This document shows, piece by piece, positions 46,277 to 55,526 of a DNA stretch of 64,000 nt. Position 1 is the stretch's first letter. The number at the start of each line of letters is the position of its first letter. The stretch is from Microbacterium flavescens (GTDB taxonomy: Bacteria; Actinomycetota; Actinomycetes; Actinomycetales; Microbacteriaceae): assembly GCF_018588945.1 (NCBI RefSeq), contig NZ_JAFIWA010000005.1:186001-250000 (forward strand), in the 5' to 3' direction. Made by a program: the position numbers and the translations under genes. The notes beneath the pieces were generated by a model. It worked only from the letters and a program-made list of their open reading frames with translations, was not told the origin of the DNA and ran no database searches.

Positions 46277-46296
46277 GCCGGGCGCCTGCGCCCGGC
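46277..46296 (+). terminator. GC hairpin after the carboxypeptidase gene
   Basis: GCCGGGCG (46277-46284) pairs perfectly with CGCCCGGC (46289-46296) over a CCTG loop, ten bases after the stop codon. A second partial copy (GCCTGCGCCCGGC) follows directly. No T-run is present. Confidence 0.6.
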
Positions 46297-46344
46297 GCCT
46301 GCGCCCGGCCTGGCCCCGCCCCGCCCGCCCCACCCCCACCCTCG

Positions 46345-46413
46345 GCGAGACCGCATCGGTGCACCGAGAGAGCAGCCGCTAGCTGCGGTTTCGGTGCACC
46401 GATGCGGTCTCGC
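46345..46413. repeat. Perfect 23-bp inverted repeat between convergent genes
   Basis: The arms at 46345-46367 and 46391-46413 are exact reverse complements over 23 bases with a 23-base spacer. Each arm ends in the 12-base palindrome TCGGTGCACCGA, and the spacer itself can fold (GCAGC/GCTGC). It sits between the convergent carboxypeptidase and DnaJ-like genes and could stop transcription both ways or be a mobile palindromic element. Confidence 0.85.
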
Positions 46414-46458
46414 GGAAAAGGGGGGCGCGGGACGCGGGTCCTGCACCGGACGGGCCGG

Positions 46459-47385
46459 TCAGGCGAACCGCACCGCCTGCTGGAGGCGCGTGCGCACGTC
46501 GAAGACCTCGTTGCCGCCGATGGCGCGCACGCCGGTGATCCCCCGACGCAGCACCGTCGACAGCGCGCCGCGCGAGACGACGGCGACCGGCGTGCCCTTG
46601 ACCTTGCCGATCTCGTCGATCACCTGCAGCACGTCGTCGTCGGGCAGCACGACGATCGCCCCGCTGAAGCGCACGCCCGCGGCGCGCGCCAGGCCGCGCA
46701 TCCGCGCAACCAGCGAGGCGATCGGAGCACCGTCGACTCCGTCGCCGACGAGCTCGCCGCGGCGCAGGCCCACCGGACCGCCGAAGTCCTCCGAGAGCAG
46801 GCCGTACAGCCCGCTGGGTCCGAGCACGATGTGGTCGATCTTGGCGTCGGGATCGGCACCCCGGGCGGACGGCGCGACGTCGTGCCACACCGTGTAGCCC
46901 ATGCCGAGATCGGCGACGATGCGCGCGGTGGCCTCCTCGGCGAGGGCGTCCGCGAGCAGCCGCCGCACCTGCTGCGGGGCGGAGCGCACCAGCGCAGGGT
47001 CGTACGGATCGTCGAGCGTCACGCCGCGACCAGCCCACTCGCGGATGAGCGTCAGATATCGCTCGCGACGCCAGCCTCCCGGATGCCCGTACGAGCGGGC
47101 ACGCGGACGCGTGTCGGTGCGCGGCGCCGGAGCCCGCCAGCCCGACCACTCGGGGGCCGGGGCCTCTCCGAAGCCGTGGCCGCGGTCGTAGGCGGACCGC
47201 GCGTCGGCGGTGCCGACGAGCTCCCAGGCGCGCTGCACCTGGATGAAGACCGCGGCGTCCCCGCCGGTGTCGGGATGCGTCTGGCGCAGGCGCAGGCGGT
47301 ACGCCTTGCGCAGCGACTCCTCGTCGACCTTCGGATCGACCCCCAGAACTTCGTAGGCCGACGCGGACAGCGGACTGTCGAACAC
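46459..47385 (-). CDS. J-domain protein fused to a NERD-like domain
   Basis: The 308-residue protein has a canonical N-terminal J domain (about 9-68) with the HPD motif in THPDTGG, then a charged linker with GW-rich segments. From about 150 on, AKIDHIVLGPSGLYGLLSEDFGG resembles the core of NERD (nuclease-related) domains, which show ID-H-V-V-GP-G. It may target an Hsp70 to a nucleic acid or be a processing factor. Catalytic residues of the NERD part are not certain. Confidence 0.72.
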   Translation of the reverse strand: MFDSPLSASAYEVLGVDPKVDEESLRKAYRLRLRQTHPDTGGDAAVFIQVQRAWELVGTADARSAYDRGHGFGEAPAPEWSGWRAPAPRTDTRPRARSYGHPGGWRRERYLTLIREWAGRGVTLDDPYDPALVRSAPQQVRRLLADALAEEATARIVADLGMGYTVWHDVAPSARGADPDAKIDHIVLGPSGLYGLLSEDFGGPVGLRRGELVGDGVDGAPIASLVARMRGLARAAGVRFSGAIVVLPDDDVLQVIDEIGKVKGTPVAVVSRGALSTVLRRGITGVRAIGGNEVFDVRTRLQQAVRFA

Positions 47386-47453
47386 GCACCCTCCCTGATC
47401 CCTGCCGCCGGAGCGGCGGATCTCAGGCTAAACCACGCCCGGGCACGCGGGAC

Positions 47454-48011
47454 TCAGGGCCGCTCCTTGCGCCGCGCGTACGCAGCGGCGCTGCGGCTCG
47501 ACAGCGCGAGCAGCAGCAGGATGTCGATCGCGAGTGACACGAAGCTGCCCTCCACGGTGATCTCCTGGCCCTGCACCCACCACGCGCCGAACACCGTGCT
47601 GATCGACAGCACCGAGATGCACATCACGATCACGCGCGCCCAGTTCTGCCCGAGGAAGACGAACACGGCGAGCAGCAGATCGATCAGAAGCACGGCCGCT
47701 CCGACGCTGAGCACGACCCACAGCGCCGCGTGCCATCCTTCCGGCGTCGGCTCGAAGCCTTCCAGGACAGCACCGGTGTCGGACCGCAGCGCGTCCCACC
47801 CCGCCGCGATGCTCGCCAGGACGACGCCGCCGGCGATGACCCGGAGCAGCACGAGGGCCGCCCCGGCCGTGACCGAAGCGGGCCGGCGCATGTGCGGGTC
47901 GCGCGCGATCGGCTTCAGGAGCCTCGCCGGCGGCTCGTAGGCCGGACGCTTGGCCGGGACGATCGGCGTCGCCGCCGCCGGCGCCGAAGCGGGCTGCTCG
48001 CGGTCGGTCAT
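47454..48011 (-). CDS. Small polytopic membrane protein, unknown function
   Basis: A 185-residue protein with a Pro/Ala-rich cytoplasmic N-terminus (about 1-45) and four hydrophobic helices, ending in a basic tail (RRKERP). No family recognised. The ATG at 48011 overlaps the stop of the LssY-like gene (ATGA), so the pair is co-translated and the two products may work together at the membrane. Confidence 0.7.
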   Translation of the reverse strand: MTDREQPASAPAAATPIVPAKRPAYEPPARLLKPIARDPHMRRPASVTAGAALVLLRVIAGGVVLASIAAGWDALRSDTGAVLEGFEPTPEGWHAALWVVLSVGAAVLLIDLLLAVFVFLGQNWARVIVMCISVLSISTVFGAWWVQGQEITVEGSFVSLAIDILLLLALSSRSAAAYARRKERP

Positions 48012-48826
48012 GCGCTCACCTCCGCCAGAGCGCGGACGTCGACGATCGGCAGGTCGCCGTCGGTGCGGATGGTGTCGCCGCCGCCGTTGCGCGCGTGGTA
48101 GCCCGAGGCGAAGTCGGCGATCACGTCCACGACGATCGCGGGCTCGACCGCAGCGAGGGAGGAGACGATGTGGTCGCGCTCGATGTCGGTCTCCGCGTCG
48201 ATGCGATGGGTGACCTGCAGCGTGAACAGCGAGAGCCCGACACTGGTGTCGAACGTTCCGGCGGCGAGCCAGTCGACCCGGCGCCCGCCCGGCAGCAGCC
48301 AGCCTTCCGGACACCGCCAGAACCGCACGTGATGGCGCTGGGCGGGGTTGCCGTCGACCTCCTGCTGGTAGGCGAAGTCCTGCTGCCGGCCGAACAGGAA
48401 CAGCGGGCTCACCGGCGCCTGGTGGTAGCTGCGGCGCTGCACGGTCGACGTGACGATGCGCCAGGAGGAGGCGAGCGTGACGGGATCGGCCTTCGTCCAG
48501 CCCGCTGCCTGCAGCGCCCGCTCGATCTGCCCCCCCTCGCCCAGGAACGCGAGGTTCACCGGATCGCCGAGCAGGCCGTCACTCGTCCGCGTGCGCCCGA
48601 TGAAGTAGTCGGGCACGTAGATCGTCGTGAGGATGCGGTGCAGCCTCGGCAGCACGAGATACGCCAGCAGCACCCAGAACGCGATGAAGAACGCGATGCC
48701 CCACCAGCCCACCTTGAAGGTCTCGGTGAAGCTCAGGTACGCCAGCCAGATCGCGGCGAGTCCCGCGAACACGAAGAAGAACCAGTCGATCGCGATCCCG
48801 ATCGAGTAGCTCCGCTTCCTGGTCAT
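48008..48826 (-). CDS. LssY C-terminal-like membrane protein
   Basis: A 272-residue protein with two membrane helices (about 8-60) followed by a soluble domain matching the LssY C-terminal family: LGDPVNLAFLG, ALQAAGW, then SSWRIVTSTVQ and SPLFLFGRQQDFAYQ. The family is found next to or fused with PAP2 phosphatase-like proteins; its activity is unknown. It begins two bases after the stop of the hydrolase gene, so all three genes 47454-49905 form an operon. Confidence 0.82.
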   Translation of the reverse strand: MTRKRSYSIGIAIDWFFFVFAGLAAIWLAYLSFTETFKVGWWGIAFFIAFWVLLAYLVLPRLHRILTTIYVPDYFIGRTRTSDGLLGDPVNLAFLGEGGQIERALQAAGWTKADPVTLASSWRIVTSTVQRRSYHQAPVSPLFLFGRQQDFAYQQEVDGNPAQRHHVRFWRCPEGWLLPGGRRVDWLAAGTFDTSVGLSLFTLQVTHRIDAETDIERDHIVSSLAAVEPAIVVDVIADFASGYHARNGGGDTIRTDGDLPIVDVRALAEVSA

Positions 48827-48828
48827 GG

Positions 48829-49905
48829 TCAGTTCCCGGCGGGGCTTCCCCACAGCGGCACCTCGGGCCGGTGAGCCAGAGCGGATGCCGCGACGTCCGG
48901 CGGCAGGTCGGCGATGGTCGCGGGCCGCCACTTCGGAGATCTGTCCTTGTCGATCACCTGCGCCCGGATGCCCTCGGGCAGGTCGGGCTGGCTCGTCGCG
49001 AACCACATCACGAGGCCGTACTCCTGCTCGAGGGCGTCGCGCAGCCCCGGCTGCTCGCGCGACCGGCGGACGGACGCGAGGGTCACGGCGAGTCCGGTCG
49101 GCGAGAGTTCGCCGAGCAGATCGGCGGTGGCGGATGCCTCGGCCTCAGGCCGCGCCCGGAGGCGCTGCACGATGTCGGCCACGGTCTCGCCGGCGAACGC
49201 GTCGTCGATCCACTCGCGTGCGCGCTCGAGCTTCGACGGCGGCGGGGTCTCATCGAAGAGCAGCACGAGCTCGGTGGGGCTGGACGGATCGGCGCGGGTC
49301 TCGAGCGCGTCGCGCAGTCCGTCGAGGCTGGCGGACGGCACATAGTGGTCCGCGAAACCGGCGTAGAGCGCGTCCGAGGCATCCATCACCGCTCCCGTAA
49401 GTCCGAAGTACTCTCCGAGGCGACCGGGCGCGTGGGCCAGCAGCCACGTGCCGCCCACGTCGGGCGTGAACCCGATGCGCGTCTCGGGCATCGCCAGCTG
49501 CGACCGCTCGGTCACGATGCGGATCGCCGCGTGGCCGGCGACGCCGATCCCGCCGCCCATCGTGATGCCGTCGGCGAGGGCGACGAAGGTCTTGGGATAT
49601 TCGGCGATCCGCGCGTTGAGCGCGTACTCGTCGCGGAAGAACAGCGCGGAGTCCTCCGGGCGTCCGCTCGTGACCCGCTCGGCGAGGCCCCGCACATCGC
49701 CCCCCGCGCACAGCCCCCGCTCCCCGGCGCCGTCGAGGAGGACCACATCGACCTCGCTGTCGTGCTCCCACGCGTCGAGCGCGGCGTGCAGCTGATGGAT
49801 CATGTCGAGATCCAGGGCGTTGATCGCGCGCGGACGGTTGAGGGTGAGCCGTCCCAGCCCGCCACGGGCGCGGACGAGGACGGTGGGCTCGGCGGGGTTG
49901 GTCAC
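48829..49905 (-). CDS. 3-hydroxyisobutyryl-CoA hydrolase / enoyl-CoA hydratase family protein
   Basis: A 358-residue crotonase-fold protein whose size and motifs fit 3-hydroxyisobutyryl-CoA hydrolase of valine catabolism: [27 protein letters not shown] and the catalytic [16 protein letters not shown]. It should release 3-hydroxyisobutyrate from its CoA ester. The GTG at 49905 follows TAACGT (49913-49918) by seven bases, a leaderless pattern. Two membrane proteins of unclear relation follow in the same operon. Confidence 0.88.
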   Translation of the reverse strand: MTNPAEPTVLVRARGGLGRLTLNRPRAINALDLDMIHQLHAALDAWEHDSEVDVVLLDGAGERGLCAGGDVRGLAERVTSGRPEDSALFFRDEYALNARIAEYPKTFVALADGITMGGGIGVAGHAAIRIVTERSQLAMPETRIGFTPDVGGTWLLAHAPGRLGEYFGLTGAVMDASDALYAGFADHYVPSASLDGLRDALETRADPSSPTELVLLFDETPPPSKLERAREWIDDAFAGETVADIVQRLRARPEAEASATADLLGELSPTGLAVTLASVRRSREQPGLRDALEQEYGLVMWFATSQPDLPEGIRAQVIDKDRSPKWRPATIADLPPDVAASALAHRPEVPLWGSPAGN

Positions 49906-50026
49906 GGTCGCAACGTTACCGGGACGGCCGCCGACGGGCGGGTGCCGAAGCGACGCCGTCTGTACGTGGGAGGGCAGTTTCCGCCAGGATGGGCTGGAGT
50001 GCTCCCGACGACGAGAGGGTTTCGGC

Positions 50027-51703
50027 ATGCCCGAAGGACAAGTGCTGGAATTCTCCGGCGTGACGAAGCGCTTCGGCGCCGTCACCGCAGTCTCGGACTT
50101 CTCCGCACGCGTCGAACCCGGTCTGGTCACCGGCTTCCTCGGCCCCAACGGCGCCGGCAAGACGACCTCCCTGCGCATGCTGCTCGGCCTCGTGCGCCCC
50201 ACCGCCGGTCAGGCCACGATCGGCGGCGCGCGCTACGCGAAGCTGACGAACCCGCTGCAGACCGTGGGCGCTGTGCTCGAGGCATCCAGCTTCCATCCCG
50301 GCCGAACCGGCGCCAATCACCTGACCGTGTACGCGCACGCGGCGCAGATCTCCAAGGCGCGCGTCGACGAGGTGCTCGGCCTCGTCGGGCTCGCGGACGC
50401 CGCGGGCCGCAAGGTCGGCGGGTACTCCCTCGGCATGAGGCAGCGCCTCGGCCTGGCCTACGCGCTTCTCGGCGATCCGGGCGTGCTCGTGCTCGACGAG
50501 CCGACCAACGGCCTCGACCCCGAGGGCATCAAGTGGATCCGCGGGTTCCTCCGGCAGCTCGCCCGCGAAGGACGCACCGTGCTCGTCTCATCACACCTCC
50601 TGACCGAGGTGCAGCAGACCGTCGACGCGCTGCTGATCATCTCGCAGGGCCGACTGGTGTTCCAGGGCGGCATGGACGAACTCGTCGACCCCTCAGAGCA
50701 GGCCACCGTCGTCGACTCCGACGATCGTGCGGCCCTGGCGGAGGCGCTGCGAACTGCGGGAGTTCCGTTCGAGGTGCTGCGGTCGGGTCTCACCGTGCGC
50801 GGCATCGAGCCCGCCCAGGTCGGTCTGGCGGCGGCTGCCGGCGGAGTTCCGCTCTCGACGCTTCACAAGCGCGGTCCGGCGCTGGAGGAGGTCTTCCTCG
50901 ACCTCGTCAGCGGCACGCGCGTGCACGCGAGCGCGTCGGGCATTAGGGACGACGTGATCCCCGCCATCGAATCGGCCCCCGTCGCGGTCGTTCCCGCGCA
51001 GGAGACGGCTCCGGATGCCTCGGCCGACGCTGAAGCCGCGGTCGAGGCTGAGCCGGTCGAGGTCGCGCCGGTCGAGGTCGAGCCGGTCGAGGCCGAGCCG
51101 GCGCCCGAGCCGGAACCGGCGCCCGAGCCGGAACAGGCATCGACCGCAGAGCCCGAGCCCGAGTCCGTACCCGAGCCCGAGTCCGTACCCGAGCCTGCCC
51201 CCCACTCCGAGCCCGCGGTGCGGACAGCGTCCTTCAGCGTCGCGAGCACGGGAGTCATCGACATCGTGCCCGCTGACGAGTCCGCGGCGGAACCGGAGAC
51301 CGGCGAGGACGAGGGCGCGCCGGAAGACGAACTCGGCGACGAGCCGCCGTTCGTCGCCGAGGACGACGACCGCTCGTGGGAGGACTACGTCAGGACCGAG
51401 GCCGACGTCGAGGCCGACCGTTTCTTCGCCGCCTTCGACGCCGAGGCCGCCGCACGCGAGGCCGCGGAGCGCGAGTCGGCGGAGTCGCGCGAGTCCGGGG
51501 AGCCGCCCGAGTCCGCGGAGTCGCCCGCACCCGAACCGGAACCACAGCCAGAATCCGAGCCGGAACGCGAGCCCGAACCCGAACGCGAGCCCGAACCCGA
51601 ACCCGAACTCCAGCCAGAACCCGAACCCGAACCCGAGCCCGAGCCCGAGCCCGAGCCCCCGCCCGCGGAACCCACCGATCACGAAGGGGGTGAGCAGCGA
51701 TGA
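50027..51703 (+). CDS. ABC transporter ATPase with a 250-residue acidic Pro-Glu-rich C-terminal tail
   Basis: Residues 1-305 form a DrrA/CcmA-type ATPase: Walker [10 protein letters not shown], signature YSLGMRQR, Walker [11 protein letters not shown] and the SSH switch. From about 310 to 558 comes a low-complexity tail dominated by Glu, Pro, Ala and Ser, including long runs of alternating Glu-Pro near the end and one ordered-looking patch ([19 protein letters not shown], about 450). Related ATPases usually stop near residue 310. ATG 50027 has GAGAGGG upstream. The permease overlaps its stop. Confidence 0.9.
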   Translation: MPEGQVLEFSGVTKRFGAVTAVSDFSARVEPGLVTGFLGPNGAGKTTSLRMLLGLVRPTAGQATIGGARYAKLTNPLQTVGAVLEASSFHPGRTGANHLTVYAHAAQISKARVDEVLGLVGLADAAGRKVGGYSLGMRQRLGLAYALLGDPGVLVLDEPTNGLDPEGIKWIRGFLRQLAREGRTVLVSSHLLTEVQQTVDALLIISQGRLVFQGGMDELVDPSEQATVVDSDDRAALAEALRTAGVPFEVLRSGLTVRGIEPAQVGLAAAAGGVPLSTLHKRGPALEEVFLDLVSGTRVHASASGIRDDVIPAIESAPVAVVPAQETAPDASADAEAAVEAEPVEVAPVEVEPVEAEPAPEPEPAPEPEQASTAEPEPESVPEPESVPEPAPHSEPAVRTASFSVASTGVIDIVPADESAAEPETGEDEGAPEDELGDEPPFVAEDDDRSWEDYVRTEADVEADRFFAAFDAEAAAREAAERESAESRESGEPPESAESPAPEPEPQPESEPEREPEPEREPEPEPELQPEPEPEPEPEPEPEPPPAEPTDHEGGEQR

Positions 51704-52518
51704 GCCTCGCCGCAGCAACCCGCTCCGAGACCACCAAACAGTTCTCCACCGCGATGTGGTGGGTGCTCGCCCTCGTGCTCGCCGGCTACGTCGGCCTCAC
51801 CGCCGCCGCGCTCGGCTTCGTCTTCTCCGCGGCAGCGACCGGGGCGCTTCCCGGTGACGCGCCCCGGCTTCCCGAGGAGGGCCTCGCCGGTCTGCTGTAC
51901 AGCACCGCGACATCGGTCGGCTACGTGTTCCCCCTCCTCATCGGCACGCTCATGGTCACGGCCGAGTTCCGCCACAAGACCCTCACCCCCACTTTCCTCG
52001 CCACGCCCCGCCGCGGCCGAGTGGTGTGGGCCAAGCTCTTCGTGGGCGTGCTGCTGGGCGTGCTCTACGGTGCGATCGGCATCGTCGCGTCGGTCGGACC
52101 GTCGGTCGGATTCCTCGCGGGCTACGGTCTCGACACCGCGCTGACGTCGGTCGACACGTGGGCGCAGTTCGGCAGGATGCTGCTCGCCTACGTCCTGTGG
52201 GTGCTCGTGGGCATCGGGGTCGGCGCCCTCGTGCGCAACCAGGTCGGCGCGATCGTCGGCGTGCTCGTCTTCACCCAGTTCGTCGAGCCGATCGCGCGGG
52301 TCGCGGCATCCTTCGTCGAGCAGATCGGCGACGCGACCCGGTACCTGCCGGGCGCGGCCAGCGACGCGCTGGTCGGCGCGAGCGTCTTCACGATGAGCAT
52401 GCCGGGCGGCTCCGCGGAGGTCCTCGAGTGGTGGGTCGGCGGACTCGTCCTCGCCGGCTATGCCGCGGTCTTCCTCGTGCTCGGCTACCTCGTCAGCTGG
52501 CGTCGCGACGTCAGCTGA
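51700..52518 (+). CDS. ABC transporter permease (ABC-2 type)
   Basis: A 272-residue membrane protein with about six helices. The sequence [23 protein letters not shown] after the second helix is typical of ABC-2 permeases of the YhaQ/YxlG-like group. Its ATG overlaps the ATPase stop (ATGA). Together they form an exporter of unknown substrate. Confidence 0.88.
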   Translation: MSLAAATRSETTKQFSTAMWWVLALVLAGYVGLTAAALGFVFSAAATGALPGDAPRLPEEGLAGLLYSTATSVGYVFPLLIGTLMVTAEFRHKTLTPTFLATPRRGRVVWAKLFVGVLLGVLYGAIGIVASVGPSVGFLAGYGLDTALTSVDTWAQFGRMLLAYVLWVLVGIGVGALVRNQVGAIVGVLVFTQFVEPIARVAASFVEQIGDATRYLPGAASDALVGASVFTMSMPGGSAEVLEWWVGGLVLAGYAAVFLVLGYLVSWRRDVS

Positions 52519-52534
52519 CCCGGGGGGACCCGGC

Positions 52535-52999
52535 TCAGACCGCGGGGGCGGTCGTCGGCGACTTGCGAGCGCGCGGCTTGCGCGCGGGAGCGGTCGGAGT
52601 CGAGCCGGTCTCGGCCGCGATGTCGACGACGTCGCTCGCCTCCGCGGCGAGTTCGACGCGGAGCGCCTGCACGAGCTCGAGTCCGTGCCGGGTGGTCAGG
52701 ATGATGCGCTGGAACTCGGGGTGCCCCTCGAGGTCGATCACGACGCTCGGGCGGTGGCGGCGGATGATCGCGAAATCGTCGGCGCCGGCGGACTTCCAGG
52801 TGCCCATGGCGACGATGCCGCGCAGGTGAGTGCCGGGACTCGGGACGCCTCGGAGCCAGGTCCACGCGTCTTCGGTGAGCTGGACCTTGGTGATCGTCGA
52901 GCGCTCGATCACGACATTCCCCTTGTGGAATGCCATGGCGCGCTCGGCCCCGGACAGCACGATCTGGAGCTGCGTCGAGTCGAGCAGCAAGGTCACCAT
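52535..52999 (-). CDS. Small protein of unknown function with a basic C-terminal tail
   Basis: A 154-residue protein. Residues 1-110 look like a compact beta-rich fold (FHKGNVVIERSTITKVQL; SVVIDLEGHPEFQRIILTTRHG), perhaps PH-like. The last 40 residues are Ala/Pro/Lys/Arg-rich and probably disordered. I do not recognise a family with confidence. ATG 52999 follows CAGACT (53006-53011) by six bases, a leaderless pattern. It converges with the permease and diverges from fbiC. Confidence 0.6.
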   Translation of the reverse strand: MVTLLLDSTQLQIVLSGAERAMAFHKGNVVIERSTITKVQLTEDAWTWLRGVPSPGTHLRGIVAMGTWKSAGADDFAIIRRHRPSVVIDLEGHPEFQRIILTTRHGLELVQALRVELAAEASDVVDIAAETGSTPTAPARKPRARKSPTTAPAV

Positions 53000-53102
53000 G
53001 CCCCTAGTCTGCCAGCGGCCACCCCCATGAACGGAGTCATTTGCTTACAGGAGGGCAACGATCGACTGCGCCGGGCGGCGCGTGCGGTGCGAGACTGGAC
53101 CG

Positions 53103-55526
53103 GTGACCTCCGTGGCATCCTCCCTCGTCTCGCCGCCGGAGACCGCGCGCGCGCTCGACCGGGCGGCCGCCGGCGAGCGCCTCGAGGTCGATGACGCGGC
53201 TGCACTGCTGGCCGCGACAGGGCCGGAGCTCGACCGTCTGCTGGAGCTCGCGGGAGCGATGCGCGACGCGGGGCTCGAGGCATCCGGTCGTCCTCGCGTC
53301 ATCACGTACTCGCGCAAGGTGTTCGTACCGCTCACCACGCTGTGCCGCGACCGCTGCCACTACTGCGTGTTCGTCGACACCCCGGGTCAGCTCCTCAAGA
53401 AGCACAAGCCGGCGTTCATGTCGCCCGAGCAGGTGCTCGCCGTGGTGCGGCAGGGTCAGGCGATGGGCTGCAAAGAGGTGCTGCTGACCCTCGGCGACCG
53501 GCCGGAGGACCGCTGGCCGGAGGCCCGCGCGTGGCTCGATGACCACGGGTTCGCCTCGACGCTCGACTACGTCGGGCACATCGCCCGGCTCGTCACCGCC
53601 GAGACGGGGCTGCTCGCACACCTCAATCCGGGCGTCATGAGCGCGGAAGAGCTGCGGATGCTGCGCCCCACGGCCCCCTCGATGGGGATGATGCTCGAGA
53701 CGACCTCGCGGCGCCTGTTCGAGGAGCCGGGGCAGGTGCACTTCGGCTCCCCCGACAAGGACCCCGCGCTGCGCCTGTCGGTCATCGACGGCGCCGGGCG
53801 TGAACGGGTGCCCTTCACGACGGGAATCCTCGTGGGGATCGGCGAGACCCTGCGCGACCGGGCCGAGTCGCTCATCGAGATCCGCGAGGCGCATGAACGG
53901 CATCAGGTCGACGGACAGGGGCACGTGCAGGAGGTCATCGTCCAGAACTTCCGAGCGAAGCCGCGCACTGCGATGCAGGGCGCGCCCGATGCCGAGCTTC
54001 TCGAGTACGTCGCCGCTGTCTCGGTCGCCCGGCTCGTGATGGGTCCGCGGATGCGGATCCAGGTTCCCCCGAACCTGTCCGATCCGGCCGAGTTCGACCT
54101 GCTCGTCCGCGCGGGCGCCGACGACTGGGGCGGTGTGTCACCGCTCACAGCCGACCATGTGAACCCCGAGCGTCCGTGGCCGCACCTCGACGACCTCGCG
54201 CTGCGCACCGCCGAACTCGGGTTCGAGCTGCGCGAGCGGCTGACCGCTCAGCCTGAATTCGTGCTCGACGCCGTGACCTGGATCGACCCCGCACTGCGAC
54301 CCGCCGTCGAGCGGTTGGCCGACCCCGCGACCGGGCTGGCGAAGGACTCCTCGGACGGCGACGCGTTTCGTCTCGGTCGCTCCGCTCCCTCGCTCAACGA
54401 CCCGGTGGAGGCGATGATCCGCCCACTCAACGACCGGGTGAACGCGAACGCGAACCGGGCCGGCGTCCGTCGCCTCGCCGAGGCCGCGGCATCCGATCCC
54501 CTCGCTCTCGACGACGCGGAGTGGGCCGCCCTCCTCGAAGCGACCGGCAGCGACCTCGACGCTCTGACCGAAACGGCCGACGATGTGCGCCGGTACACCG
54601 TGGGCGAGGCGGTGACCCTGGTCGTCAACCGCAACCTCACCTCGTCCGGGCTGCGGCCGGCGCCGACCGACGACCCCACGACCTTCACGCTCGACGACGT
54701 CGGCGCCATCGCGGCCGACGCGTGGGACCTCGGTGCCACCGAGCTGTGTGTGCAGGGGCTCCTCCCCGGCGACATCGATCCGCAGGCCTACCTCGACATC
54801 GTCCGGGCTGCGAAGGACGCGGCCCCCGGCCTCCACCTCCACGCGTACCGGCCGCAGGACGTGCGCGACCTCGCCGACCGCGGCGCGCTCGGCCTCGACG
54901 GCGCGCTCGCGGCGCTGCGCGAGGCGGGGGTCGACACCGTCCCGGGCACCGGCGTCAAGGTGCTGAGCGAACGCGTGCGGGCGCTCGTCGCACCCGACGA
55001 CCTCGAGATCGACCGCTGGACCGAGGGCATCACCGCGGCCCAACGCGCCGGATTCCGCTCGACGAGCGTGATCTTCTACGGCCACGTCGAGTCCGCCGCC
55101 GAGCGCATCGCGCACCTTCGCCGGCTGCGGGCGATACAGGACGAGACGCGCGGGTTCACCGAGTTCGTGCCCATCCCGCTGCCCGGACCGGCTGGCGGCG
55201 TGCCGCTGGTCGCCGGCCGCGAGCCGCTCGACGAGCACCGCGCGATGGTCGCGGTGTCGCGCCTGCTCCTCTCGGGCAGCATCCCCCACGTGCAGATCCC
55301 GTGGACGCGCGTGGGGCGCGAGGCATCCGCTGTCCTCCTCCAGTCGGGCGGAGACGACCTCGGCGGTACCCTGCTCGACGGCCGGGTGAAGCCCGAGGCC
55401 GGCATCGAGCACGGCCTCGAACTGCCGGTGGCGGATGCCTCGGCCATCGCCGCGCGCCTGTTCCGGCCCTTCCGCCTGCGCACCACGGACTACCGCGAGC
55501 CCCGTCCAAAGGAGTCGGATCGATGA
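53103..55526 (+). CDS. fbiC: FO synthase FbiC (CofG-CofH fusion) with a CofH half lacking the radical-SAM motif
   Basis: The 807-residue chain matches two-domain FbiC, which makes the deazaflavin FO of coenzyme F420. The CofG half (about 60-390) has an intact cluster motif C81-RDR-C85-HY-C88. The CofH half (about 450-800) keeps family blocks such as AWDLGATELCVQG, GHVESAAERI, RGFTEFVPIPLPG and GGDDLGGTL, but where VNRN-INFTN-CxxxCxxC is expected it reads VNRNLTSSGLRPAPTD, without cysteines. Residues about 421-446 are an insertion encoded by a short repeat. GTG 53103 follows GAGACT by six bases (leaderless). Next gene overlaps (ATGA). Confidence 0.88.
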   Translation: MTSVASSLVSPPETARALDRAAAGERLEVDDAAALLAATGPELDRLLELAGAMRDAGLEASGRPRVITYSRKVFVPLTTLCRDRCHYCVFVDTPGQLLKKHKPAFMSPEQVLAVVRQGQAMGCKEVLLTLGDRPEDRWPEARAWLDDHGFASTLDYVGHIARLVTAETGLLAHLNPGVMSAEELRMLRPTAPSMGMMLETTSRRLFEEPGQVHFGSPDKDPALRLSVIDGAGRERVPFTTGILVGIGETLRDRAESLIEIREAHERHQVDGQGHVQEVIVQNFRAKPRTAMQGAPDAELLEYVAAVSVARLVMGPRMRIQVPPNLSDPAEFDLLVRAGADDWGGVSPLTADHVNPERPWPHLDDLALRTAELGFELRERLTAQPEFVLDAVTWIDPALRPAVERLADPATGLAKDSSDGDAFRLGRSAPSLNDPVEAMIRPLNDRVNANANRAGVRRLAEAAASDPLALDDAEWAALLEATGSDLDALTETADDVRRYTVGEAVTLVVNRNLTSSGLRPAPTDDPTTFTLDDVGAIAADAWDLGATELCVQGLLPGDIDPQAYLDIVRAAKDAAPGLHLHAYRPQDVRDLADRGALGLDGALAALREAGVDTVPGTGVKVLSERVRALVAPDDLEIDRWTEGITAAQRAGFRSTSVIFYGHVESAAERIAHLRRLRAIQDETRGFTEFVPIPLPGPAGGVPLVAGREPLDEHRAMVAVSRLLLSGSIPHVQIPWTRVGREASAVLLQSGGDDLGGTLLDGRVKPEAGIEHGLELPVADASAIAARLFRPFRLRTTDYREPRPKESDR
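54363..54438 (+). repeat. Short dispersed repeat inserted in frame within fbiC
   Basis: Bases 54363-54405 begin GCGTTTCGTCTCG, identical to the first 13 bases of the intergenic repeat at 11465, and end CTCGCTCAACGACCCGG. A second partial copy, CTCAACGACCGGG, lies at 54426-54438. The insertion keeps the reading frame and adds about 25 residues between the CofG and CofH halves of FbiC. No stop codon arises in this frame. Confidence 0.8.

Noticed and set aside
51530..51690. Possible non-coding tandem repeat at the end of the ABC ATPase gene
   Set aside because: The frame is open, continues directly into the ATGA overlap with the permease, and the repeat is the Glu-Pro tail.
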